From Verrucomicrobiota bacterium (lineage in GTDB: Bacteria > Verrucomicrobiota > Verrucomicrobiia > Opitutales > Opitutaceae): 47,204 nt of DNA. The notes beneath the pieces are model-generated. The model searched no databases and was not told the origin of the DNA. It saw only the letters and a list, made by a program, of their open reading frames with translations. Positions 22,808 through 32,985 of the stretch are shown piece by piece (position 1 is the stretch's first letter; the number at the start of each line of letters is the position of its first letter). The stretch covers positions 1 to 47,204 of the forward strand of contig JACQWL010000222.1 in the NCBI GenBank assembly GCA_016209255.1, in the 5' to 3' direction. A program made the position numbers and the translations under genes.

Positions 22808-24631
22808 ATGAAGAAGCCGCCCCCGGCCAACGCCCTCAGCGCCAACGAACATCTGCTCCGCTGGGTCGAGAAAATGGCCGAACTTTGCAAGCCGGCCGCC
22901 GTCCATTGGGTCGATGGCTCGCAGGAGGAATACGACGCGCTTTGCGCCCAGATGGTGGCAGCCGGCGCGTTCATCCGGCTCAACGAAAAGCACTGGCCGG
23001 GCTGTTACTACGCGCGGAGCGATCCGGGTGACGTCGCGCGGGTCGAGGACCGCACGTTCATCTGTTCGCTGTCCAAGGACGCGGCGGGGCCGACGAACAA
23101 CTGGGTCAATCCCTTCGAGATGCGCAGGACGCTGCGCAACCTGTTCCACGGCTGCATGGCGGGCCGCACGATGTACGTCCTGCCGTTCAGCATGGGCCCG
23201 ATCGGTTCGCCGATGTCGCAGATTGGCGTGCAACTGACCGATTCGCCCTACGTGGTCGTCAACATGCGCATCATGGCCCGGATCGGGCTGCCCGTGTTCA
23301 AGGAAATCGACAAGGGAGAGAAGCGCGTCGTGCCCTGCCTCCACTCGGTCGGCTCGCCGCTCGCCCCCGGCCAGCCGGGCGTGCCCTGGCCGTGCAACAA
23401 GGAGAAATACATCGTCCACTTTCCCGAGACGCGGGAAATCTGGAGCTACGGCTCGGGCTACGGCGGCAATGCCCTGCTGGGCAAGAAATGCTTCGCGCTC
23501 CGCATCGCGTCCAACATGGCGCGCGACGAGGGCTGGATGGCCGAGCACATGCTCATCCTCGGCGTCGAGGATCCACACGGCGAAAAGACCTACGTGGCCG
23601 CGGCTTTCCCGAGCGCGTGCGGCAAGACGAATTTCGCGATGCTGATCCCGCCGGCGCACTTCAAACGCAAGGGCTGGAAGGTGTGGACCGTCGGCGACGA
23701 CATCGCCTGGCTCAAGCCCGACGCCAAGGGCCGCCTGCGGGCGATCAATCCCGAGGCGGGTTTTTTCGGGGTCGCGCCGGGCACGTCGATCAAGACCAAC
23801 CCGAACGCGATGGCCACGCTCGCGAAGAACACCATCTTCACCAACGTCGCGCTCACGTCCGAGGCCGGCGTGTGGTGGGAGGGCATGGGCCAGCCGCCCC
23901 CCGAATGCCTCGACTGGCAGGGCAAGAAATGGACGCCGGAAATTGCGGAGGGCAGCGGCGTGAAGGCCGCGCACCCGAACGCCCGCTTCACCGCGCCCGC
24001 CTCGCAGTGCCCCACGATCGATCCGGCGTGGGAGGATCCGGAGGGCGTGCCGATCAGCGCGATTATTTTCGGCGGCCGGCGCGGCACCACGATGCCGCTG
24101 ATTTACCAGGCCTTCAACTGGAGCGGCGGCGTTTACATGGGCGCGACGATGGGCTCCGAAATGACGGCCGCCGCCGCCGGCACGCTCGGCAAAGTGCGCC
24201 GCGACCCGATGGCGATGCTCCCGTTCTGCGGCTATCACATGGGCGACTATTTCCGCCACTGGATCACGATGCAGCGCAAGCTCTCCGAGACGCCCCGCGT
24301 CTTCCACGTGAACTGGTTCCGCCGCGACACCGACGGCAAATTCCTCTGGCCTGGATTTGGCGAAAACATGCGCATCCTGAAGTGGATCGTCGACCGCGCC
24401 CGCGGCCGCGCCCTAGCCAAGGAGACCCCGATCGGCTGGATGCCACACTACGAGGATATCGACTGGACGGATCTCGATTTTCCGCGCGAGAAGTTTGACC
24501 AGCTGCAGGCTTTCGACCGCGCCGCCTGGCGTTCCGAAGTCATCAGTCACGAGGAGCTCTTCCTTGATCTGCACGATCGCCTGCCGAAGGAAATGATCTA
24601 CGAGCGCGAGCTCCTGATTTGCCGGATGTAA
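22808..24631 (+). CDS. pckG: Phosphoenolpyruvate carboxykinase (GTP)
   Basis: A 607-residue GTP-dependent PEPCK; the family is about 600 residues, against about 540 for the ATP form. It converts oxaloacetate and GTP to PEP, CO2 and GDP, the first step of gluconeogenesis from C4 acids. Motifs: the P-loop-like [13 protein letters not shown] at about 267-279, [12 protein letters not shown] (metal site), [13 protein letters not shown], and [11 protein letters not shown] and [18 protein letters not shown] in the nucleotide-binding C-terminal lobe. All landmarks are intact. Its product joins propionate-derived succinate and PutA-derived glutamate to sugar synthesis. Confidence 0.97.
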   Translation: MKKPPPANALSANEHLLRWVEKMAELCKPAAVHWVDGSQEEYDALCAQMVAAGAFIRLNEKHWPGCYYARSDPGDVARVEDRTFICSLSKDAAGPTNNWVNPFEMRRTLRNLFHGCMAGRTMYVLPFSMGPIGSPMSQIGVQLTDSPYVVVNMRIMARIGLPVFKEIDKGEKRVVPCLHSVGSPLAPGQPGVPWPCNKEKYIVHFPETREIWSYGSGYGGNALLGKKCFALRIASNMARDEGWMAEHMLILGVEDPHGEKTYVAAAFPSACGKTNFAMLIPPAHFKRKGWKVWTVGDDIAWLKPDAKGRLRAINPEAGFFGVAPGTSIKTNPNAMATLAKNTIFTNVALTSEAGVWWEGMGQPPPECLDWQGKKWTPEIAEGSGVKAAHPNARFTAPASQCPTIDPAWEDPEGVPISAIIFGGRRGTTMPLIYQAFNWSGGVYMGATMGSEMTAAAAGTLGKVRRDPMAMLPFCGYHMGDYFRHWITMQRKLSETPRVFHVNWFRRDTDGKFLWPGFGENMRILKWIVDRARGRALAKETPIGWMPHYEDIDWTDLDFPREKFDQLQAFDRAAWRSEVISHEELFLDLHDRLPKEMIYERELLICRM

Positions 24632-24768
24632 GGCGCAGCCCGGCGGGGCGCTTTGCCGAGTCGTGGGGACGCAGTCTCGCTGCGCCCTCCTTTGCCCGTC
24701 CGGGCAGGAACGGCTTGCGCCCCGCACCGCGCCACGGAACATCGGGCGTGGCTCGAACTCCCATCACC

Positions 24769-25566
24769 ATGTTCCTGTTCCGCTGGATCCTCAGGGTTGC
24801 GATTGCCGCAGTCGCGCTGGCGGCTTCCGTCCGCGCGCAAAACGCCGCGGCTCGCGCCGCGACGGCGGACGAGATCGCCTTCCTCACCGATGCCTTGGAG
24901 AAGACCGCGAGTGACTTGAACCGGTGGGCCTACACGGAATCGCGCGTGGTGCGGGATGCGAAGGGCCGGGTGAAAATCGACACGCTTGTCCGCTACGATC
25001 CCTCGCTGCCTTACGCCAGACAGTGGACGCCGCTGCTCGTCAACGGCAAGCCACCTTCGGCGGCCGACTGCGACAAGTATCGCCGGCAGGGGGAGCGGGC
25101 GCAGCGCCGGGACGAGCGCGGCGGCAGCGACCGGCGGCCCACGCTCGGTGAGGCGATCGATGTGCGCCGCGCGACGGTGGCAATGGAGGATCCGCACCAG
25201 CTCGTCTTCGAGATTCCCCTGCGCAAGGATCGCAACGAGCGTTTTCCGCCGGAGAAATTCCAGGTCCTCGCGCGGTTGAACCGGGACTTGCGCACGGTGG
25301 AGAATATTTCCGTGCTGTTGCGCGGGTCGTTCCGCACCCGGCTCGTCGTCAAGGTGAAGTCGGGCGAGGCCAGCCTCGATTTCACCGTCGTCGACCCGAA
25401 GCACCCGCCGACCCTGACGGCGATTCGCGGCGACGCGGAGGCCTCGATTCTGTTCTTCAGCGTCGGCGGCGAACTCGATCTGAAGCGCACCGAGCTGAAG
25501 CGCGTGCGGCCTTACGACGAGCGCTTCGACGTCAAGATCGGGCCGCTCAAGGCGCTCGATTTCTGA
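24769..25566 (+). CDS. Exported protein of unknown function
   Basis: A 265-residue protein from the ATG at 24769, with a signal peptide (MFLFRWILRVAIAAVALAAS, cleaved after VRAQ). The mature part is soluble-looking, with paired strands (LRTVENISVLLRGSFRTRLV) and EASLDFTVVDPKHPPTLTAI. I do not recognise a domain. It is rich in Arg and Asp and lacks Cys. It follows pckG by 137 bp on the same strand and may be co-transcribed, but a functional link is not evident. The gene ends in an intergenic region shared with the convergent putA. Confidence 0.7.
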   Translation: MFLFRWILRVAIAAVALAASVRAQNAAARAATADEIAFLTDALEKTASDLNRWAYTESRVVRDAKGRVKIDTLVRYDPSLPYARQWTPLLVNGKPPSAADCDKYRRQGERAQRRDERGGSDRRPTLGEAIDVRRATVAMEDPHQLVFEIPLRKDRNERFPPEKFQVLARLNRDLRTVENISVLLRGSFRTRLVVKVKSGEASLDFTVVDPKHPPTLTAIRGDAEASILFFSVGGELDLKRTELKRVRPYDERFDVKIGPLKALDF

Positions 25567-25739
25567 TCGCCCGTCGGGAGTGCCCGCCGCGCTCCGCCGC
25601 CACTGGCCGTCTCCCGCCAGTCGAAAATGGCGGGACCCCGCAAAAAAGCCGGCGGCGCATCGCGGCGGCCGGGCTGCCGGGCGCGCTGCCCCGCGCTGCC
25701 ATCACCCTGTGCCGTTCCGCGCGAAAAACCGCCAATTCC

Positions 25740-25764
25740 GATTGTCATCCATTAAATGACAATC
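25740..25764. repeat. Inverted repeat between convergent genes
   Basis: GATTGTCAT (25740-25748) and ATGACAATC (25756-25764), a perfect 9-bp inverted repeat with a 7-nt spacer. It lies in the 245-bp gap where the exported-protein gene and putA converge. It has an operator-like form but no promoter-proximal place; a bidirectional terminator without a T-run is possible. The rest of the gap shows no gene. Confidence 0.45.
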
Positions 25765-25811
25765 CCCTCTGAAAAGGATGAATGTCCGGTGCCAGACGTA
25801 ACCGGGCAATA

Positions 25812-28800
25812 CTACGGTCCCGCCTCCGGCGGAGTGAAGCCCCGGCGCATGACATTCTCGACGATCACGCGGGGAAACAGGAAATTCTCCAGATAGCCCC
25901 GGCCGCCGGCCTTGGTGCCGCCGCCGCTCATCTTGAAGCCGCCGAACGGGTGGCGTTCGACGATCGCGCCGGTGATGCCGCGGTTCAGGTAGAGATTGCC
26001 GACGAGGAACTCGCGCTCGGCGCGTTCCACGGCCCGCGGACTGCGCGAGAACAGGCCGCCGGTGAGCGCATAGTCGGTGCGGTTCGCGACGGCGAAGGCT
26101 TCATCGAGATCGCGCACTTCGATCACGGCGAGGACTGGACCGAAGATCTCCTCGCGCGCGATGATCGCGTCGGGTTTCACGTGCGTGAAAATCGTCGGCG
26201 GGACAAAGTGGCCGCCGCTGGCGGCCACCTCGGGCGGCAGCGTGGCCTGCCACGCGAGCTTCGCCTCCTTCTTGCCCTGCTCGATCAGCGACAGAATTTT
26301 CCTCTGCGCATCGGGATCGATCGCGGGGCCGACGACCGTCCCCGGCTGCGCGGGATCGCCGATCGGCGTGGCGGCGGCGGCGGCGACGAGGCGTTCGACG
26401 AAAGCGTCGTGAATATCCTCCAGCACGATGAGGCGCGAAAGCGCCGAACATTTCTGGCCGGCAAAACCAAACGCGCTGTAGAGGGTCGCGGGAATGGCCT
26501 CGTCGAGGTCGGCGTCGTTGTCGATGATGAGCGCGTTCTTGCCCCCCATTTCGCAAACGACTTTTTTCAGATTGGTCTGGCCGGCGGGAGTGCGGCCGGC
26601 GGTCTCGCAGATCTTCGTGCCGACGGCGCGCGAACCGGTGAAGACGATGAAATCGATCCGGGGATGCGCGACGAGATGGGCGCCGACCTCCTCGCCGTAA
26701 CCGGGCAGGAAATTGACCACGCCGGCGGGCACGCCGGCCTCGGTCAGGAGGTCCATGAAGGTCGCCGCGATGACAGCGGTTTGCTCGGCCGGCTTCATGA
26801 TGACGGTGTTGCCGGCGACGACGGGCGCGACCGTCATGCCGCACAGAATCGCGAGCGGGAAATTCCACGGCGCGATGACGACGCCCGTGCCGCGGGGCGT
26901 CCAGCGCTGCACGCACCGCTCGCCGGGCACGGCCTGGGTGACAGCGGGTTTTTCCAGCCGGCGCATCTCGCACGCGTAGAAACGGCAGAAGTCGATCGCC
27001 TCGCTGACATCGCCGTCGGCCTCGAGCCAGGGTTTCCCGGCTTCGAGGATGAGCAGGGCGTTGAGCGCCTGCCGACGGGACTCCATGAGATCGGCGGCGC
27101 GCTCGACGATGCCGGCGCGCTCGGTGGCGGGAAGCCGCGCCCAGGCGGGTTGCGCGGCGCGGGCGGCGGTGACGGCGGCGTCCGCGTCCGCGACCGTGGC
27201 GCGCGCCCAGTGGCCGATAAACTGGGCGGGGCGCGCGGGATTGGTCGATGCGACGTGATCGCGACCGCTGATTTTTTTTCCGCCGATGACCAGCGGCCAT
27301 TTCTGGCCGAGTCCGGCGGTGACGGCGGCGAGCGCGGCGCGGAGTTTCTCGCGGTTGCCGGCTTGGGCGAAGTCGGTGTTGGGGGCGTTGCGGAAAAGGC
27401 AGGGCGCGCTTTCCTTGCCGCGCCGATCGGGTAACACGCCGGACGAAGGCGCGTTGGGGACAACGCGCTCCACCCCGAGCAGCGCGACCGGGTTGGCGAG
27501 CAACTCGTCCTTGGTCGCTTCGCCCATGTTCCTGATGCGGAGAAAGCCTTCGTTGCTCGTGTTTTCGAGGAGGCGGCGGACGAGGTAGGCCATGCCGGGC
27601 AGGAGTTCGCCGATCGCGCAATACTCGCGGACGCGCTGGCCGCACTGCAGGAGCGCGCTCTTCAATTCGTCGGCCATGCCGTAGAGCGCCTGGAACTCGC
27701 AGGCGCGCGGGTCGATGCCGAGCCGTTCCGCCTGCGCGAGCACGTGGGCGCACGAGCGGACGTTGTGGGTGGCGAACGCCGGCGCGACGATGTCGATGTT
27801 TTCGAGGAGAAAGAGCGAGCGGGCCTCGAAGTTCGCATCGCTTTCGGGTTTCTTCGACCAGACCGGCACGGGCCATTCGCGCTGCCGCGCCAGAACCGTC
27901 TCGTAGTCCCAGTACGCGCCCTTCACCAGCCGCACGCCGATGGGGCGGTGGTGGTTGCGCGCCCAGGCCACGAGGCTGGCGAGGTCAACGGCGCAATCGC
28001 GGAGGTAAGCCTGCAGCGCGATCCCGATGGCGGGTTTTTCCCGAAACTCGGCTTCCTCGAGGATCGACTTGAAGAGCGCGAGGGTGAGGTCCTTGAACCG
28101 GTAGCTCTCCATGTCGAAATTGATGAACGCGCCGACTTCGGCCGCGCGCCGCAGGATCGGCCGCAGGCGCTGTTTCAGCGCGGCGATGGAATTTTCCGGA
28201 TCGGCCGGGTGAACATCGGGCGTGAGCGCGGAGATTTTGACGGAGAGGTTGAGCCGCGGCAGCGGGCCGCGCGGGCCGAGGTCGCTGAAGCAGGGCGCGG
28301 GCTCCCGTGCGATGGCGGCGGCGACCGTGTCGAGCACGTCGAGGTTGCGTTGCAGGAACACGTCCGCCTCGGCTGCGCTCACGACGGTTTCGCCGAGGAG
28401 GTCGATCGTGGTGGCGAGGCCGAGTTGCGCGTTCTGGCGGAGCTGCCTCACGAGGTCGTCCGGTGTCTCGCCGGCGACGAACTGCGCGGCCATCGAGGCG
28501 ACGTTGGCCTTGACCGGACCGGCGACCAGCGCGGGCGCGAAGGACGACGCGGCGAGCCCCGCCTTCATCGCGGGGTTGAGTTCGACCGCCTTGTCGCCGA
28601 GGTATTCCTGCAGGTGGCGGACGATTTCGGCGCTCGATTTGAGTGAGGGGAGGACGTCGACGAAGCGGAACAGCTGGGTCTTGAAGGCGGGGTCCTTCAT
28701 CGACCACTCCATCACGCGGGCGTAGGCGCCCTTCTTGGAAAAGAGGCCGGGCGCGGGCGAGGCGTCCATCAGCGCGAAGAGCTTTTCGCCGATGGCGCGG

Positions 28801-28853
28801 ATGCGCGGCTCAAGCGCCGGATCGGGCGGGTGGAAAGAGTCGTTGGAAGGCAT
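25812..28853 (-). CDS. putA: Bifunctional proline dehydrogenase / L-glutamate-gamma-semialdehyde dehydrogenase
   Basis: A 1013-residue PutA of the short type without an N-terminal DNA-binding domain, so it does not regulate itself as the E. coli protein does. The FAD proline dehydrogenase domain spans about 100-420 (NLSVKISALTPDVHP, NFDMESYRFKDLTLALF, GVRLVKGAYWDYE, FQALYGMADELK). The aldehyde dehydrogenase domain spans about 500-990, with NFPLAILCGM, FTGSRAVGTKI, CEMGGKNALIID and the catalytic Cys in FAGQKCSALSR at about residue 800, then FGGFKMSGGGTKAGG. It oxidises proline to glutamate in two channelled steps at the inner membrane. All landmarks are intact. Confidence 0.96.
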   Translation of the reverse strand: MPSNDSFHPPDPALEPRIRAIGEKLFALMDASPAPGLFSKKGAYARVMEWSMKDPAFKTQLFRFVDVLPSLKSSAEIVRHLQEYLGDKAVELNPAMKAGLAASSFAPALVAGPVKANVASMAAQFVAGETPDDLVRQLRQNAQLGLATTIDLLGETVVSAAEADVFLQRNLDVLDTVAAAIAREPAPCFSDLGPRGPLPRLNLSVKISALTPDVHPADPENSIAALKQRLRPILRRAAEVGAFINFDMESYRFKDLTLALFKSILEEAEFREKPAIGIALQAYLRDCAVDLASLVAWARNHHRPIGVRLVKGAYWDYETVLARQREWPVPVWSKKPESDANFEARSLFLLENIDIVAPAFATHNVRSCAHVLAQAERLGIDPRACEFQALYGMADELKSALLQCGQRVREYCAIGELLPGMAYLVRRLLENTSNEGFLRIRNMGEATKDELLANPVALLGVERVVPNAPSSGVLPDRRGKESAPCLFRNAPNTDFAQAGNREKLRAALAAVTAGLGQKWPLVIGGKKISGRDHVASTNPARPAQFIGHWARATVADADAAVTAARAAQPAWARLPATERAGIVERAADLMESRRQALNALLILEAGKPWLEADGDVSEAIDFCRFYACEMRRLEKPAVTQAVPGERCVQRWTPRGTGVVIAPWNFPLAILCGMTVAPVVAGNTVIMKPAEQTAVIAATFMDLLTEAGVPAGVVNFLPGYGEEVGAHLVAHPRIDFIVFTGSRAVGTKICETAGRTPAGQTNLKKVVCEMGGKNALIIDNDADLDEAIPATLYSAFGFAGQKCSALSRLIVLEDIHDAFVERLVAAAAATPIGDPAQPGTVVGPAIDPDAQRKILSLIEQGKKEAKLAWQATLPPEVAASGGHFVPPTIFTHVKPDAIIAREEIFGPVLAVIEVRDLDEAFAVANRTDYALTGGLFSRSPRAVERAEREFLVGNLYLNRGITGAIVERHPFGGFKMSGGGTKAGGRGYLENFLFPRVIVENVMRRGFTPPEAGP

Positions 28854-28952
28854 GGCAATATTCTTTGCCCGAGTTTCGTGGGTTCGCTGGACTTGGCAAG
28901 GGCCACGCTTTCGCTGCGCTCAACCGCGGTTGCGGAGCAAGGCCCGCTTCGC

Positions 28953-28991
28953 CAAAAAAAACCGCCATACCCGGCGAAGGCGTGTGGCGGT
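28953..28991 (-). terminator. Rho-independent terminator of the Oar-like receptor gene
   Basis: On the reverse strand ACCGCCACACGCC - TTCG - CCGGGTATGGCGGT forms a stem with a TTCG tetraloop, followed by a run of eight T. It starts 24 bp after the receptor stop codon. This is the clearest intrinsic terminator in the window. Confidence 0.85.
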
Positions 28992-29014
28992 CGAAGCCGG
29001 ACGTGCGCGGTGGC

Positions 29015-32000
29015 CTAGAACTTCAGCCGGGCGCCAAACTGAATGCGCCAGCGCGAGAGCTCGTTGTTGGGCGTCGCGATGGCGGGCGCAACATATGCCC
29101 CGGTCATCTGCAGCTGGCCGGCGGCGGTGTAGGTCGCATTGCCAAAGTTAAGCGTCGTCAACAATTCGTTGTCGCCGCCGCCCGTGATCGTCTCGGTGTA
29201 GCCGAATAGTTTCTTGCTGAACCAGGAGCCAAAATTCACGAAGTCCGCGAAAATCTCCAGCTCGGCGTCCCGGAAGTGGAGCGGGATGGTCTGCGCCACA
29301 TGCAGGTCGAGCCGGTTCACCCACGGCATGGAGAAGGCATTGCGCGGGGCGATGCCGCCGCGGTATTTTCCGAGCGGGCTGCCATTGACATAATCCATAT
29401 AGGACTGGGCTGCGGCCGGCGCGAGGGCGGCGAGCACCGGATCACCCGTGCCGGTCGGAACGTAAACCAGATCGTTGGCGTTCACCCCGTCGCCATTGGC
29501 GTCGCCACTGTAAACGAAGGTGTAGGGATTGCCCGTGCGGCCCTCGTAGTAGAGGCTGAAGCTGGTCTTGTGGCCCTTGACGAACTCGAACTCGCGCGCG
29601 AGGGAGACCTGGATGCGGTTCCTGATCTCAAAGGCGGACCGGGCCAGCTGCGGCCGGTTCTGGTTGAACACCGGATTGCGGCCGAATTGGGAGCCGGCGA
29701 CGGTCTCGCCCAGCAGCAGCACGTCGGTCGACTTCCCGAGGGTGTAGGTGACATTGTAACTCCACTTGTTCTTCATCGGGCGCTGGAGCGAAAACGACAC
29801 ATACGTCGATCCGCCCGCGCTCACGTTGCTGACTTCGTAAACGTTGGAGAATTCCGGATGGATGGCATTCGCGGCCGTGTTGACCGTGCCACGGAACACC
29901 TGCCGGCCGTCGCTGCCCACAAAACGCTCCTGGATGTTCAGGTCGCGGACGAAAAGCGCCTGGTCGGCGACCGAGTGTATGACCTCGACGGTGGCCAGAC
30001 TGTCGAGCAGGCGCAGCTTGAGGTCGGCCGCGAGATTGCCGCGCCAGACCGAGGGCGCGTCGAGCTGCTCCTTGATCAGGTTGATGACCGGACGGCCCAC
30101 ATTCACGCTGCTCGCGCTGCCGATGGGATTGGCGGGGTCAAAGTCCGATCGGAGGTAGCTGACCAGGCCCGTGGACGGGGCCAGCGTGACGACGGCGGAG
30201 CGGCCAACGCCTGAGTTACCGTAGGAATTGGAGACCATCACCCACGGAATTCGGCCGGTGAAATGGCCCACGCCGCCGCGTAGCTGCAGCGTGCGGGCGT
30301 CATCGATGGCCCAATTGAAGCTGACGCGCGGCGAGATGGCGTTGGAACCGTCGACGGTCCCGTCGTTGCCCTTACCGAAGATGGTTTTGAAGGACGGGTT
30401 GAGCGGCGGGCGCTCCGCGGCGGTGAACCAGTCGTAGCGCAGGCCGATGATCGCGGTCAGGAGCGGCGTGACATTCCACTTCGCCTGGGTGAAGAGCCCG
30501 TTGATGGCAAAATCGCTCACGTCATTTGGGTTCGTGCCCCTGACGTAATAGTTGCGGATGAAGGCCGCCGGCGTATCGGCGGCGAAGGCCGCGGGGGACG
30601 CGAAGTCGAAGATCCCATAGGACAGGTTGCGGAACAGATTCAGGAAGCCGCTCTTCTCGCGGTCGTAACCGGCGGTGAAGATGAACTGGTTCCAAATATA
30701 TTCGCCCGAGGCGCTGTAGCTTTCGGTATTCACGGCGATCCGATTGCCGTGCCGGTTGAGCTCGGTGCCGAACACCAGCGCGCCATTGCCGATGTTCGCG
30801 CCGCTCGAAGCCACGCCCGAGACATTATAGATGTGGATCTCCGGAAAAATAATCGGGGTGGGCGTCTCCTGGGTGTAGTCGTTCTTCGCGTAGCGCAGTT
30901 CCGTCTTCAGTTCCGGCGTCCACCGGCTGAAGAGCTGGCCCGCCCAAATCTCCTCGCTCCGGACCTGGGTGAAGCGGTTCGACGAGAGATTGGTGGCGTA
31001 CGTGGCATTGGCAATGCCGGTGCCGGCCGTCGGATTCTGCGTCGTGCCCACACTGCCGCCGTATTTGTATTTGCCGGAATCCGGCAGCGCACCCTCGGTC
31101 TTGTTGTAGCGGACGGAGAAGCGCTGCGTGCCGCTGATATTCCAATCGAGCTTGGCCAGCTTTTTCTTGTCGTACTGGGTGACCGGGGCGGTGCGACCGA
31201 GCAGGGTGCCGAAATCGAACCTGCCGCCCACCGCGGAATTGATGGCGGCGAGGCGCGCGGTGATCGCGGCCATGTCCGCCGCGCCCTGCGGCGTGCCGGT
31301 CGGATCCAAGCCTGCCAGATCGGACGTCACCGAGTCGAACCGCTCGTAGTTGATAAAAAAGAACAACCGGTTCTTCAGGATCGGACCGCCAAACGTGAAA
31401 CCCTTGGTCTTCTGTTCCAAGGTCGGCCGGATGCCGGCGGTCGAGCCAAAGACGTTTTTGCCCTGGTAATCCTGGCTCGTGTACAAGGAGTAGCCGGAGC
31501 CGGAAAACCGGTTGGTGCCGCTCTTGGTGACCGCATTGATCGAGACCCCCGTAAAACCGCTCTGGCCGACATCGTAGGGGGAGACGGAAACGCTCAACTG
31601 CTCGACCGTGTCGAGCGTGATGGGGTTGCCGAAACCCTGCAGGCCGCTGCCGTTCAAGCCGAACTGGTCGTTCACGCGCGCCCCATCGACTTGGACGCTA
31701 TTGAAACGATTGTTCTGACCGACCGCGCTGATGATGGGCTGGGCCCGGCTCGCGAGCACGCTGCGCAGGGTGACAAACTGATTCTTGGTCGCCATGTCGG
31801 CAAACGAGCGCTGCACGGTGGCCGTCATGGCCAGACGCGCGCTGGTGATAATCGAGCCCGCGCCCGTGGCGCCCGCGTCGAGATCGTTGCTGGCCCCTTG
31901 CACGGTGAATTTCTCCATCCGGACCACTTCGGACGAGCTCTCGAGTCTAAGACTCACGTCGATTGTCGCTCCGAGCTGCGTACTGATGTCGGTGCGCTGG

Positions 32001-32284
32001 GCCGGCTTGTAGCCGTCCGCGCCGGCCGACACCGTGTACGGGCCGCCGACCACCATCCCGCTGAAATTATATCGTCCCGCCACGCTCGTCACCGCAGAGT
32101 AAGTCGTGCCAGTGGGAGTGTGGACGGCGGTGATCGTGGCGCCGGCAATGGGCTGGCCACCCGCGTTGCGGACGAGACCGGTGATGCCGGACGAGACGAT
32201 ACCCTGGCCAAAAGCGACGGGGCCCAACAGCAGCCCCAGGGCGCAGGTTGCAGCGGTCATTAATCTTAGAACTGATTTATGCAT
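29015..32284 (-). CDS. TonB-dependent receptor, Oar-like with carboxypeptidase-regulatory N-terminus
   Basis: A 1089-residue outer-membrane protein starting at the ATG at 32284 (MHKSVLRLMTAATCALGLLL), with a signal peptide ending AFGQ. Residues about 30-110 are a CarboxypepD_reg-like domain (GITGLVRNAGGQPIAGATIT, GRYNFSGMVVGGPYTVSAG). The plug follows (LRSVLASRAQPIISAVGQNN, VDGARVNDQFGLNG, LDTVEQLSVSVSPYDVGQSG, NAVTKSGTNRFSGSGY). A long barrel ends in the C-terminal Phe of GARLKF, the usual signal for the Bam machinery. The Oar-like class is linked to large substrates or protease-processed peptides in other phyla; the ligand here is unknown. A terminator follows closely. Confidence 0.93.
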   Translation of the reverse strand: MHKSVLRLMTAATCALGLLLGPVAFGQGIVSSGITGLVRNAGGQPIAGATITAVHTPTGTTYSAVTSVAGRYNFSGMVVGGPYTVSAGADGYKPAQRTDISTQLGATIDVSLRLESSSEVVRMEKFTVQGASNDLDAGATGAGSIITSARLAMTATVQRSFADMATKNQFVTLRSVLASRAQPIISAVGQNNRFNSVQVDGARVNDQFGLNGSGLQGFGNPITLDTVEQLSVSVSPYDVGQSGFTGVSINAVTKSGTNRFSGSGYSLYTSQDYQGKNVFGSTAGIRPTLEQKTKGFTFGGPILKNRLFFFINYERFDSVTSDLAGLDPTGTPQGAADMAAITARLAAINSAVGGRFDFGTLLGRTAPVTQYDKKKLAKLDWNISGTQRFSVRYNKTEGALPDSGKYKYGGSVGTTQNPTAGTGIANATYATNLSSNRFTQVRSEEIWAGQLFSRWTPELKTELRYAKNDYTQETPTPIIFPEIHIYNVSGVASSGANIGNGALVFGTELNRHGNRIAVNTESYSASGEYIWNQFIFTAGYDREKSGFLNLFRNLSYGIFDFASPAAFAADTPAAFIRNYYVRGTNPNDVSDFAINGLFTQAKWNVTPLLTAIIGLRYDWFTAAERPPLNPSFKTIFGKGNDGTVDGSNAISPRVSFNWAIDDARTLQLRGGVGHFTGRIPWVMVSNSYGNSGVGRSAVVTLAPSTGLVSYLRSDFDPANPIGSASSVNVGRPVINLIKEQLDAPSVWRGNLAADLKLRLLDSLATVEVIHSVADQALFVRDLNIQERFVGSDGRQVFRGTVNTAANAIHPEFSNVYEVSNVSAGGSTYVSFSLQRPMKNKWSYNVTYTLGKSTDVLLLGETVAGSQFGRNPVFNQNRPQLARSAFEIRNRIQVSLAREFEFVKGHKTSFSLYYEGRTGNPYTFVYSGDANGDGVNANDLVYVPTGTGDPVLAALAPAAAQSYMDYVNGSPLGKYRGGIAPRNAFSMPWVNRLDLHVAQTIPLHFRDAELEIFADFVNFGSWFSKKLFGYTETITGGGDNELLTTLNFGNATYTAAGQLQMTGAYVAPAIATPNNELSRWRIQFGARLKF

Positions 32285-32985
32285 GGTGTGGGAATTCCAG
32301 CTTGGTGTGTCCGCTGGCGGGGTGCAGTCGACGGGACAATGCCCGGGAGGCAAGCCGCCCGTCAAAACGCAGTCAAGTTTCATGCCGGAGTCGCACCGGA
32401 GGACTACGGAGTCCTCGCGCCTCTTCTCGCGCAGGGGCTGTTGGCTGGGCGTTGGCATTTGAAGCTACGTGTTGAAAGGCTCGGATCCTGTCCCGTGGGT
32501 CGTCTTCTTTTCGCCTTCCACCCTTTGCGCCTGGCCCTTCCTGGCAACCTCCAAGACTACCGGAATTCCGGTAGTTTTAGCGCTGCCCATGAGTCGCGCG
32601 ATCGGCGAGCGGACGAATCCCCCGCGGCTGTCGGGGGCCGGTTGGGGGCGGCGAGATCCTGCTTTTCGCTGCCGATGCCCAGCGCGGCAACTGGCTTTTC
32701 CCGGGGCCGCAAGGAGTGGAAGACCGGCGACCAGGTGGTGACTGGCGCGGGATCTCTTCGGCCTCACGGTCACCTACAAGGACGGCCACCACGGCGGCCA
32801 CAACGCCACGATGAACGGCGCCATCGAGGACAAGCACGCCAACCTCGCGCGGATGGCGACTCGAGAGCACGCGCGGGAATTCACCGCCACGATCACCGCG
32901 GTTCGCGCTCGGGCGGATACCGCAAAAGGCTGGGTTCATCCGCTGAAGGCGATTAAGGATGCACCACCACAAAGACTTAACTGCA
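32285..32985. other. 700-bp gap: receptor promoter region, a palindrome and a coding-like remnant
   Basis: The left part should hold the promoter of the reverse-strand receptor. At 32556-32575 lies a perfect 20-bp palindrome, ACTACCGGAATTCCGGTAGT, followed by TTTAG on the plus strand. From about 32640 to 32960 the plus strand looks coding but broken: one frame reads EILLFAADAQRGNWLFPGPQ, and after a frame change another reads GLTVTYKDGHHGGHNATMNG followed by AIEDKHANLARMATREHARE. The codons are G/C-ending like true genes. I do not recognise the protein; it is probably a gene remnant. Confidence 0.45.

Noticed and set aside
25782-27434. 550-codon open frame antisense to putA
   Set aside because: It mirrors the conserved aldehyde dehydrogenase codons and has no recognisable domain.
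30749-32263. 504-codon open frame antisense to the Oar-like receptor
   Set aside because: It is a shadow of the plug and N-terminal domain codons; there is no signal peptide or domain.
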